A stretch of DNA of 64,000 nt. It comes from Pyxicephalus adspersus (lineage: Eukaryota > Chordata > Amphibia > Anura > Pyxicephalidae). The translations under genes were made by a program, and so were the position numbers. Each line of letters opens with the position of its first letter. Position 1 is the stretch's first letter. The notes below the pieces were generated by a model. The model was not told the DNA's origin. It worked only from the letters and a program-made list of their open reading frames with translations, and did no database searches. Positions 13,114 through 23,443 of the stretch are shown here, one piece after another. The stretch is taken from contig NC_092859.1 in assembly GCF_032062135.1 (NCBI RefSeq), positions 89,768,306 to 89,832,305 of the forward strand, given 5' to 3'.

Positions 13114-13121
13114 TGACGTCA
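13114..13121. promoter_or_regulatory. TGACGTCA cAMP-response palindrome, left copy
   Basis: This is an exact 8-bp CREB/ATF consensus about 350 bp upstream of the start codon, inside the CpG-rich block. It is repeated at 19714-19721. A function as a CRE is inferred. Confidence 0.6.
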
Positions 13122-13250
13122 TATCTGCCTTGTTTGGAGGGGGATGAGTTGTTACTTGTAGTAAGTGGAGGCAGCTCGGTGTCCGGGGGGGCGGCCAGCT
13201 GATCGTCAGACTCCGGAGGACACTTCGTCACTGCTTTCCCACACACACAC

Positions 13251-15180
13251 TGCTCTGCTGGGAATATGATGGAAAACAACAAATCCCATAACATTGTGCT
13301 GGTCATATGATCACACAGAAACATTCACCGTGTATGATTCACAGAATAATGACTGCCATGTTTGTAAATAAAAGCCTCCTCGTCGTCCTTTGCTGCATGT
13401 CAGTGGTGCTGATCTCTTGCAGACACTTCCTGGCTAAATGCAAAGCATCTGCCTTGGGATTTCTTAGGTCAAGGTTTCATGAGAATGACAATAATTCACA
13501 TCGGCTTAAAGAGGAACTAAACTTTAAAATAAAATGAGAGCAGGCAGCCCACAAAGTTATCTCCTAGCTCCAACACTTCTATTATTCATGGGTGAATGAC
13601 AGCCAGGAACATCCACTTCCTGATGGCCGGGCTGTCATGGGCACGCCCACTAGGAGGATGACATCGCCACATGCTTACAGAATGGCAATTGTATATCATG
13701 TGAGCTGTGCCAAGTCCAGGAGGAAGGTCCATTCACAGAAAAAGGCCCCTAATATCACCAGACTGGTGGACCACTGAGTTTATCGTATACATAAAGGTGG
13801 TTAAAACATATGTTGGAGAGATCTAACACAAGATCACCTTGAAATTAAAACAATCTACCCCACAAAATCACAACAGAGCCCCAGGGCAGAGAAAGGATAA
13901 AGCTCCATTCAGATTTTTATTGATGTTACATTGGGAAGATTTACCCTATTTCATGTCCCATTGACTGGGTGTCACAAGAACAGCATACAATTTAGGATAT
14001 CCTTGCAGAGGTACACTTTATCAACCCAGTCTTTAAAATGTATCTTGATTCAGTGTGCTCCAAGCCTTCTCACTGCTCATGTCCCCCACAATCTTCTCCT
14101 ACTGACTAATTTGCCCCCCTCCAGGTGTTTTACTTCAACTGTCCTCTCTCTCTCTGACCATCTGTCCCTGGCACTGGGGTGTAGTCGTTAAAAAAGGAGA
14201 GGGGGCACGGTACTATCCATGTGCCCCCTTTCTGACCCCGTGGGGGGGGGGGTGGACTAGCTAGAGCCGCAGACCACCAAAGAATTATTTTCAAAATAAG
14301 AGTGGGCACACGTGCCAATTCCCAAAACAGCGTTTCCATCTGTGTTTAGCCCCACTACACCCCTGCTTGGCACCCTTAGGCTGCATATTTGTCCCTACAC
14401 TAGTTGAAGATAATCCATCGCCCAGATAATTGTTCGCTCACTGACCATCTCTCTTGGTCCCCTCTTTTTTACTCTTTATATCATAAAACCAAATTTTCCA
14501 ATCTCCCATTTCTTTTAATAAAGAACAAGCTTCTGCACATTTCATGGCTGGCAGCATTGAGTTATACTGATGATGATCGATGCCACCCCCATTCAAATTC
14601 TATAGGTTTGCCATGGGGAGAAGCCACTTGTATTATCTCCGCTAAGACACCAGCATGAGGAAGTGGTAAGTGCTCTGCAAGAGCCCTACCCTCTTATTCT
14701 GTAATCCATTCCCTCATCTCGCCTCCCAGTACTCCCTAATCCACTTAGTACTCCCTTTCTCTCAAATCCAGTACCCTCCCCTCATCTCAACTAATGTGAC
14801 TTTACTTTTATACATAGGTTCAAGTCAGTCCTGAAATCCCAACGGGTTTTGCAAAACTTGCTTCTTCCGGGGATGTAGGTAGTCATGTATCCGTTAACTG
14901 AGAAGGGACGAAAAGTATAAATTATAGAGCTAGGATATATAGTCATGGTCAATGTAATACTAAAAGTTATATGGCATATCAGCTGAATACCCCAATGATT
15001 GGACCAAAGACAAGTATGGATGAATGTCATGTTTATGAGTATACTTTAAGGAAAAACCTAATATTTCAATGTTTACTTCTCCTCTCCAATAAAAGAGGAT
15101 TTCACAATATGATTCAGCCAAAGCCAAATCCAAGCCACATTTCAACACTTTATTACCAATGTTTTCTGAGACCTCTTAGA
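13251..15180. other. DNA upstream of the PPP1R12A promoter, unit 1
   Basis: This is AT-rich to mixed sequence between the left promoter and the duplication join. It contains a fragment cttaaagaggaactaaactt (13504-13523) that matches the ends of the foldback elements at 22413-23443, and a run of 12 G near 14241. No gene is supported. The copies differ most in this interval (13629-13817). Confidence 0.6.
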
Positions 15181-16472
15181 AAGGTTACAAGTCTGTGTCC
15201 TATTTTACTTCTCATTTTTTGACTGAGGCAGTACAAGTTTATGCACACTTCCAATAATCCTCAAAAGCCAATTTAATATATTACCTCTTACAGAAAGTAA
15301 ATAAAAGCCACCCTATCGCCGTATTAAAAAAGCCTCAAGCATGCATCTTCCTGTGCAGCAAAAACAGGTATCCTGTGCTTTCTACGGCTTATGGTGCTAA
15401 ATGCTGCCAAGTAGTGGTCCTCGGAAACCTTGTGATTAATAACAATTCCAGGAGTGTTGAGCCCCTGGGTCTGCTCTGCACTGGTTCCTCTTGCTGAATT
15501 TTATAATATTACAAGACACTGGGTTACGGTGGTCAGCAAGGATAAACAGCTGACGTTTGGTCAAGAGACTGGAGCTGAGCATCTTCAGAAATGCAGTCCC
15601 ATGTACAATCCCACCGGCAGTACATATAGGATTACATGCATGCACAAATAACTGGATGTTAAGAGAAAACAAGCTACCCACACACAGAAAACCAAGGGCC
15701 AGATGCAAACAAATATGATTTAGGAAGAATTGCGCCTTCACTGGGCATAGCCAAGCCTTCTTATACCAGATATAGAAATGACTACACAGCATGGAAAGGG
15801 AAGTTCCCAGCGCCAAGCATGTGCCCTATAGATACTCTGAGAAGCATCTCTACAATATCTGATTGAAAAAGAGCTTTCAAACTGGGTGACAATTTGGGGT
15901 CACTTTATTAGGATGCTGTGACCTCATTATACATATAATGAACAGATGCCTTTAGTTATGTATTTGCAGAACTGAACCTGGTATAAACCATTTCCTAGGA
16001 ATCAGGAATGATGAAGTGCTGGAAACTTACACATCCTGCAAATATCTAGGTTAGACTTAATTTTAATCCTCAATGCATCTCAGGCCTAGGCTGTATATTG
16101 GGCCTGAACTTCAGGCCAAGTGCAGATTAAACTCCACCCCATGAGAAACCTGACAAATTCTAAACTTTCAGTGGGCAGTACAACAATTGCATTTGAAGGA
16201 CAGGGAAATCACGTATTTTAAGGAAATAGGGCTAACCTCAAGGACAAATGACGAAGTCCCATGAAAAGCCTGGGCCCCATGAACTTGAAAGACTTCCATG
16301 TATGCAAGTACAGCTCTTATCTTAAACCTAACTTTTTAGGGTGGATCACTTCAAAGACTGAAGGGAAAACTGCAGCCTCCTGGGATACTTACATCACATA
16401 TTTCGTAAGGTTGCAGACTGCTCCTTCTGTGCATGCCTGAGATAGGGCATTATTCATAAGGGGTAATAGTGT

Positions 16473-16642
16473 TCAATCCAAAAAAATGTTTTAAGCCTAA
16501 GAAGAAACAGGATGAATATTGAGGTGGGTGGCAGCCCCTGTATTGTGACTTCAGACTCTTCAGTAACCTCCCAAAAATAGCCGTGTGGTTACTGAAAAGT
16601 GCCGGGTGGTGCGCCCAGCTAAAAGAGGCTGGGGAGAACACT
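16473..16642. mobile_element. hAT-like MITE, CAGTGTTTTCCCC family (reverse), unit 2
   Basis: The duplicate of the element at 9872-10042. It differs by one extra A in a homopolymer and by g to t at 16578. Confidence 0.6.
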
Positions 16643-17810
16643 GGGTTATCCTCCAAAGCAAAAACAAATGCTCAATCTCATACATGAGCAGCAAAAGATC
16701 AGCACTTGTGTTCTTTTACACTGGAAGAAGACATCAACCAAACTCACGCCTTTGCAGAGCATGATCGGGAGACAACAGGAATGAAGATGGCAGCATTGGA
16801 CTGAATGGTGAGCCCTGGAAAGAAGGGAGCCAAGACAGAATGGGATTTGAATCAAGGGCTTATAACAAGTATAGTTAATTTTTATTTTATTTTTATGAAA
16901 GTTTCACCAACACAGCCAGACAAACAAAAATTTCAGGAGAGGCATCTGCAGTGTTTACAAACAGTAAGGCTTCTTTATGTTTAATAGCACTGGAAGGAAG
17001 TTTAAAGCAATCAGTCAGCAACTAGCTTTCATATTGGCAACATAAAAAAAAAAAATCTTAACATATATCATTGCAGCAGTACATCTAATGAAATGACTGA
17101 GCAAAGATCTGTGTTGTAACAGGAGGCCGAGACTCGGCACCTCATGCTTTATCTCCTATTGCTAACCTGCCCTTATTTGGCCAACACTGAGATTCCAATC
17201 AGCAGGACACAAACATACACAACACATTCATTTTATAGAAACCTTACAGCCAGCATTTCATAAACAAAACGCTCTAAAGTATTGGTGCCTGGAATACCAA
17301 TACAGTATACCATTAACAACACAAGTTTGGACAAGTACCATAATGTTTTTTAAGACTTGAAACAGTGCAAATGCTGTTCAGATTTCACCTTAACAATTCA
17401 CTGGCATGTAGTGTAAATGAAAGTTCTGAGAAATGTAAATGTTGTTAAAGAATGGTGAATATTGTGAAACCCGTTACAATTACCCAGTAACCTAAGACGC
17501 TGCAAGTTACATGTGTTGTAAAACAATAGGACAAAAGCACATGTATTCTCCAAATGTCTTCACATAGACAGCAACCAATAAACACGTAAGTAACTTTTAC
17601 ACGACCTGTAACCTAATTATTCAAGTTCATCAAAACATGGAAATGACCACACAACTTACAAACCACAAAACTTACTTGTGTAAAACACATCAAAGCAAAC
17701 AGCTAATACTAACAAGTTGGTAGCTTACTCCCTGCATGTACTGCAACCTAACCAAGACATTCTAGGAGATGGACTTATGATTCCCCTTCTATTGTGTGAT
17801 ACTGCCCTCA

Positions 17811-17935
17811 CATCATAGATTGTAAGCTCTTTGGGGCAGGGTCCTCTCCTCCTGTGTCACTATCAGTCTGTCACTTGCAACCCCTATTTAATGTACATCG
17901 CTGCGTAATATGTTGGCACTATATAAATCATGTTT
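17811..17935 (+). repeat. SINE or LINE 3'-tail repeat, unit 2
   Basis: The copy of 11211-11335 carried by the second duplication unit. No difference was seen. Confidence 0.6.
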
Positions 17936-19130
17936 AAAATTATTAAAATTGATTGTTTTCACTAATTTCATTTAAAAAAGTGTGAATGTTTTGTGAACTC
18001 TATTTTTATGTCCCTAGGTATCTATTTCTGGAATTTTAGACACTGGTATAACAATGAAGCGTCACAGAACTAAGTATCATGAAGGGGAACAATGAAATCA
18101 CACACTCCTATAGATCAGCAAAAACATTCATCTACATTAATGTAAAAACTATTTGTAAACACACCACACCTATCGTGACATTTCTTAGAAGGGTTTACAG
18201 AACCTGAATGACAACGAGCTGCTTCACTCGCTGCAATAAAAGTTATGTACAGTGCCACAGCTTCTCATTGTAACATGTTATAGCTAGGAGTCACATTCAC
18301 CTCAACTTGTAATAATAGAGAAAAGTCCACAATCATGGGGGGCTATGGTTTAGGTGTCAGGAAGGGTTAAGGCTGGGTTCATGTGCAGATACATCCCTTC
18401 TGATCAATTCACAATTTATTAGCATTGACAGATTTGAAGGGAATCAGGAGGTAAAATGTACTTGTAATCAGAAGTTACTAATTGATCTTTCACTCCAGGA
18501 TCTGTTCGGTAATCTGGGCTTTTGGTCAGACATAGACAAGCTGTATGACACATAAAGGGGATCTAGCAGCCATCACTTCTGACATTGGGGGTGCAGAGAG
18601 ATGAATGCACACATACATGCGGTGTTATGGGGAACCTGAATGATCAATTTCACTGTCAGATGCAAAATCATTCATTTTGTGATTTTTAGATCTGTCCCCT
18701 GAAGGCTTCCTGTGCCAGAGACAACTATAACAGGTGAATCTCCCCACATTGGAAGAAATCATCTTACTTCCTGTTTCATCTCATGGTAAGGAAGTGAAGG
18801 GACATTTCCCTAAAGGTGCATAGACCGCAGAAAGGGGAAAGTTTTCACCCTTGCTGAGCTGTTCCGAGGAGTTTGGGCTGCTCATACACTTTACACGGAT
18901 CGCCATGGCAGGTGGGGACACTGTTGTGGCTGATCAGGAAGCCCCATTCAATGAGTGACACACACCTGTACTGTAGATGGGCCTGTGACTGGGGCTGCCG
19001 GTGCTATGGCTGATCCCTGGCACAGTGTAAGGAGCGGGATCTCTGTGCCCCGGAATCATCACAGGCTCGGCATGAGGCCTAGCCCGGCACTGCCCGTATT
19101 AAGTGACCGGGGAAAGGGCAGCCGCCGTAC

Positions 19131-19367
19131 CTGATGCAGGGCGGTGAGTCCGTCCACATTGGCGTAGTTGATGTCAGCCCCCCGGTCCAGCAGCTTAAAC
19201 ACCTCCTCGCTGTCCCCGCTGGAGCAGGCGGCCAGGAACACGGCCCCATCGTCGAACTTCACCTTGCTTTTCTTCCGCTTGATGACGTTCGGCTCGAGGT
19301 CGGTCTCCGAGCCTATCCAGCGTTTCAGCTGTTCGTTCCTCTTCTGCTTGGCGTCCGCCATCTTCAT
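19131..19367 (-). CDS. PPP1R12A: PPP1R12A (MYPT1) coding exon 1, right copy
   Basis: This second copy of exon 1 encodes the same 79 residues as the left copy and has the same CAG|gtacgg donor. It lies 6600 bp upstream of the left copy in the direction of transcription. The nearest difference is in the intron, at 19115 (a) against 12515 (g). If the duplication is real, a transcript starting here would splice over the left copy into exon 2, because neither copy contains a recognisable exon 2 acceptor. The two copies would then act as alternative promoters giving the same protein. If it is an assembly artefact, this is the other allele of the same exon. I judge the exon identity secure and the copy number uncertain. 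Confidence 0.9.
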
Positions 19368-19850
19368 TCCCTCCCCCCTCCCAGCCCCGGGTGCTGCCCT
19401 CCCTATACGCGGCTGTTCTCCGTTCCTCCCGTGTGCCTGGGGCTTCCGGAGGCCTCTCTATCGCCTCGGTGACTGTGTCTCGGCCGGCTCCGGGGCCCAC
19501 ACCCAACTTCTCCTCACTGTCACACAGACGTCCGCAGGCCCCGACCGGCTGCGCAGACACGACGCGCGCCCGCGACCCTCATCTACATGTTCTCGCGAGA
19601 ACGCGGACGACGGGATATATGGACAGCCGTGCTGAAATGGCTCACCGCCACCGCCTCTGGATCAGGGAGGAGCTTCGGCAGGGCAGGAGAGCAGCGACTG
19701 GCTGCGCGGACCCTGACGTCATATCTGCCTTGTTTGGAGGGGGATGAGTTGTTACTTGTAGTAAGTGGAGGCAGCTCGGTGTCCGGGGGGGCGGCCAGCT
19801 GATCGTCAGACTCCGGAGGACACTTCGTCACTGCTTTCCCACACACACAC
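19368..19850 (-). promoter_or_regulatory. PPP1R12A: CpG-rich promoter and 5' UTR of PPP1R12A, right copy
   Basis: This copy keeps all the elements of the left promoter: TCTCGCGAGA at 19591-19600, TGACGTCA at 19714-19721, and the YY1-like site over the start codon at 19356-19365. I found no difference from the left copy across this interval, so nothing in the sequence suggests decay or a changed role. Confidence 0.75.
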
Positions 19851-21780
19851 TGCTCTGCTGGGAATATGATGGAAAACAACAAATCCCATAACATTGTGCT
19901 GGTCATATGATCACACAGAAACATTCACCGTGTATGATTCACAGAATAATGACTGCCATGTTTGTAAATAAAAGCCTCCTCGTCGTCCTTTGCTGCATGT
20001 CAGTGGTGCTGATCTCTTGCAGACACTTCCTGGCTAAATGCAAAGCATCTGCCTTGGGATTTCTTAGGTCAAGGTTTCATGAGAATGACAATAATTCACA
20101 TCGGCTTAAAGAGGAACTAAACTTTAAAATAAAATGAGAGCAGGCAGCCCACAAAGTTATCTCCTAGCTCCAACACTTCTATTATTCATGGGTGAATGAC
20201 AGCCAGGAACATCCACTTCCTGATGGCCAGGCTGTCATGGGCACGCCCACTAGGAGGATGACATCGCCACATGCTTACAGAATGGCAATTGTATATCATG
20301 TGAGCTGTGCCAAGTCCAGGAGGAAGGTCCATTCACTGTCAAAGGCCCCTAATATCACCAGACTGGTGGACCACTGAGTTTATAGTATACATAAAGGTGG
20401 TTAAAACATATGTTGGCGAGATCTAACACAAGATCACCTTGAAATTAAAACAATCTACCCCACAAAATCACAACAGAGCCCCAGGGCAGAGAAAGGATAA
20501 AGCTCCATTCAGATTTTTATTGATGTTACATTGGGAAGATTTACCCTATTTCATGTCCCATTGACTGGGTGTCACAAGAACAGCATACAATTTAGGATAT
20601 CCTTGCAGAGGTACACTTTATCAACCCAGTCTTTAAAATGTATCTTGATTCAGTGTGCTCCAAGCCTTCTCACTGCTCATGTCCCCCACAATCTTCTCCT
20701 ACTGACTAATTTGCCCCCCTCCAGGTGTTTTACTTCAACTGTCCTCTCTCTCTCTGACCATCTGTCCCTGGCACTGGGGTGTAGTCGTTAAAAAAGGAGA
20801 GGGGGCACGGTACTATCCATGTGCCCCCTTTCTGACCCCGTGGGGGGGGGGGTGGACTAGCTAGAGCCGCAGACCACCAAAGAATTATTTTCAAAATAAG
20901 AGTGGGCACACGTGCCAATTCCCAAAACAGCGTTTCCATCTGTGTTTAGCCCCACTACACCCCTGCTTGGCACCCTTAGGCTGCATATTTGTCCCTACAC
21001 TAGTTGAAGATAATCCATCGCCCAGATAATTGTTCGCTCACTGACCATCTCTCTTGGTCCCCTCTTTTTTACTCTTTATATCATAAAACCAAATTTTCCA
21101 ATCTCCCATTTCTTTTAATAAAGAACAAGCTTCTGCACATTTCATGGCTGGCAGCATTGAGTTATACTGATGATGATCGATGCCACCCCCATTCAAATTC
21201 TATAGGTTTGCCATGGGGAGAAGCCACTTGTATTATCTCCGCTAAGACACCAGCATGAGGAAGTGGTAAGTGCTCTGCAAGAGCCCTACCCTCTTATTCT
21301 GTAATCCATTCCCTCATCTCGCCTCCCAGTACTCCCTAATCCACTTAGTACTCCCTTTCTCTCAAATCCAGTACCCTCCCCTCATCTCAACTAATGTGAC
21401 TTTACTTTTATACATAGGTTCAAGTCAGTCCTGAAATCCCAACGGGTTTTGCAAAACTTGCTTCTTCCGGGGATGTAGGTAGTCATGTATCCGTTAACTG
21501 AGAAGGGACGAAAAGTATAAATTATAGAGCTAGGATATATAGTCATGGTCAATGTAATACTAAAAGTTATATGGCATATCAGCTGAATACCCCAATGATT
21601 GGACCAAAGACAAGTATGGATGAATGTCATGTTTATGAGTATACTTTAAGGAAAAACCTAATATTTCAATGTTTACTTCTCCTCTCCAATAAAAGAGGAT
21701 TTCACAATATGATTCAGCCAAAGCCAAATCCAAGCCACATTTCAACACTTTATTACCAATGTTTTCTGAGACCTCTTAGA
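19851..21780. other. DNA upstream of the PPP1R12A promoter, unit 2
   Basis: The equivalent of 13251-15180 in the second unit, with the same foldback-end fragment and G run. No gene is seen. The true 5' flank of the locus begins at 21781. Confidence 0.6.
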
Positions 21781-22412
21781 TGATATCATTGTTTTCTTCA
21801 TAGACAACATCATTTTCTCTTTCCTAAGACTCCAAATTAACTTTTTACTGTGAACAGCACTGGATTTTGATGCCCAAATAAAAAAAATAAATCTGAATTT
21901 GTGGTTAAGGCCTTTTTGTCGAGTCTTTAAAAGTAAGGTTTGTAATTCTTTACTGACCAGAATCTACAAACATGAAAGAGGGTCAGCGAAAATGAACATA
22001 AAATTCTTTTCAACAATCCCAGTCCACATTTGATGGCCACAAGCTCTATTGCACATCTACCTAGCTACATGCTACATGAAGCAGATCTAAAGTCAAACCG
22101 TTAAATTCCTGGTCTTTTCAGTACTGGTGACGGCAATTAACAAAAATTATGGAGGGAGAATCTACAAACTTAGATATTCTTTAACTATTTATTCTATAAT
22201 ATGGTGATTTGTTATCTACAACAATTTCTGTCCTAACCCACAGATTTTGCAGCAACATTTCTTCACCTGGTTCGTATTTTTATTCAATAGGAGCAACAAT
22301 AAATACATTCAAATGTAAACAGTGTTTAATTGTCGGAGCAGGAGATAGAATTGTTATATATTGAAATAGGGGAACCTAAAATGTCCTTATTTTGCAAAAT
22401 AACTGTAGCCCA
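21781..22412. other. Unique sequence right of the duplication, nothing recognised
   Basis: AT-rich DNA with no convincing reading frame, repeat or RNA gene. Confidence 0.6.
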
Positions 22413-22894
22413 GTTAAAGAGGAAATAAACTTAAAAGTCCCCCAAAACACAAAAAAAATACACTTACCTTCAGTTACGCAGGACAGTCAGTCGGTCCAGA
22501 GGTTTCTTCCATCGAGTCCCGCGTCTTTTCGGTATCCGTCTTCGGGCCATCTTCTCCTCTTCTTTCTGCTTCTACCTACGTCACCCAACCCAGGAGCGAG
22601 ATAGGTGACATAGGAGGTGACGTAGAAGGGAAAAAAACTTGCCGATCTCTGCGCATGCATTTTTTTCCCTTTTGTCGAAAGGGCTCCTTCTGTGCATTGT
22701 CTGAGATGCTCGGGCATGTGCAGCAGGAGCAACCAAGAGCCTCCCGGGATGCGTGACGTAGGTATCCCGGGAGGCTTTGCGCTCCTATTCAAGGGTGTTG
22801 CACTTAAGAAAAAAAAACAGAATTTTTACCTTACATAAAAGGGTTGTCTACCCCTGTATGTAAACTGAAAATTCTGAGTTTAGGTACGCTTTAG
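22413..22894. mobile_element. Foldback MITE with TTAAAGAGGAA-type ends, first of a pair
   Basis: It begins gttaaagaggaaataaactt and ends ctgagtttaggtacgcttta, imperfect inverted repeats of one another. The interior includes a CpG-containing core (gggatgcgtgacgtagg) and ttacataaaagggttgtcta. It belongs to a family whose consensus end looks like TTTAAAGCGGAACTAAAC. Fragments occur at 13504, 25277-25300 and 54941-54959. Confidence 0.55.
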
Positions 22895-22931
22895 GGCAAG
22901 ATGGCTACCACCAGTTTAATTTTACAGACCT

Positions 22932-23443
22932 ATTAAAGCAGACCGAAACTCAACATTTTCACTTTACATAAAAGGGTAGACAACCCTGATATGTAAAGGA
23001 GAAATGTGAATTATTTTTTTAAGTGCAACACCTTGCTGCGGTGATCAAGACTGAATGGGAGCGCAGAGCCTCTCGGGATACTTACGTCACGGATCACGTG
23101 AGGCTCTTGGCACTCTTTCTGTGCATGCTGCAATCTAGGACATGCGCAGAAGGGGCATTTTTTCTATTAGGGGAAAGTGATGCTGATCCAACGCAAGCGC
23201 AGTGAGATTGTCTCTCTTTTTTTCCCCCTTTACAGCGGGCTACATCACCCGATTGGGTGACATGCCAGGAAAACAAAAAGAAGACGGAAGAGAAGACTAA
23301 AGATGGCGGCACCTGACTCTTCCTAAGCGCTGGGAAGGAGAGGAATTCCAGGACAGCGCAAGACTAGATAGGGGGAAGGACCAACGCCATCAAGGGATTA
23401 ATGGATTCAAGTGTGTTTGTTTTCAGTTTAGTTCTGCTTTAAA
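22932..23443. mobile_element. Foldback MITE with TTAAAGAGGAA-type ends, second of a pair
   Basis: It starts attaaagcagaccgaaactc and ends cagtttagttctgctttaaa. The interior shares ttacataaaagggtagacaa and a gggatacttacgtcac block with its neighbour and with sequence at 9780-9800. It lies only 38 bp from the first element. No coding potential. Confidence 0.55.

Larger units (their letters stand above)
12768..13250 (-). promoter_or_regulatory. PPP1R12A: CpG-rich promoter and 5' UTR of PPP1R12A, left copy
   Basis: The DNA upstream of the start codon is GC-rich and dense in CpG, unlike the AT-rich surroundings, as expected for a housekeeping promoter. It contains the palindrome TCTCGCGAGA at 12991-13000 (known target of BANP in vertebrate CpG-island promoters) and a full cAMP-response palindrome TGACGTCA at 13114-13121. 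A YY1-like AAGATGGCGG overlaps the start codon (plus-strand ccgccatctt at 12756-12765). No TATA box was evident. The transcription start cannot be placed from sequence alone. Confidence 0.8.
8584..15180. repeat. Tandem duplication of 6.6 kb, unit 1
   Basis: The sequence from about 8584 (aaggttacaag) to 15180 (gacctcttaga) recurs almost base for base at 15181-21780. The join at 15180/15181 has about 1 bp of microhomology. Differences seen by eye include a 2-bp indel near 8598, a homopolymer A length change near 9885, and single bases at 9978, 10790, 12515, 13629, 13784 and 13817. There is also a cluster at 13737-13740 (agaa against tgtc). Identity is roughly 99.8%. The unit carries part of PPP1R12A intron 1, exon 1, the promoter and about 2 kb of upstream DNA. 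It also includes a hAT-like MITE and a SINE/LINE-tail repeat. Confidence 0.97.
15181..21780. repeat. Tandem duplication of 6.6 kb, unit 2
   Basis: This is the second unit, in the same orientation and directly abutting unit 1. It ends at gacctcttaga (21780), after which unique sequence tgatatcatt begins, while the equivalent point in unit 1 runs straight into unit 2. The near-identity, including intronic and intergenic DNA, means the duplication is very recent or is allelic sequence placed in tandem. Confidence 0.97.

Noticed and set aside
12568..13147. Plus-strand open frames of 112-155 codons opposite PPP1R12A exon 1, repeated at 19134-19747
   Set aside because: They are antisense to the conserved exon and its CpG-rich promoter, where GC-rich sequence opens frames by chance. 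No known domain appears in them.
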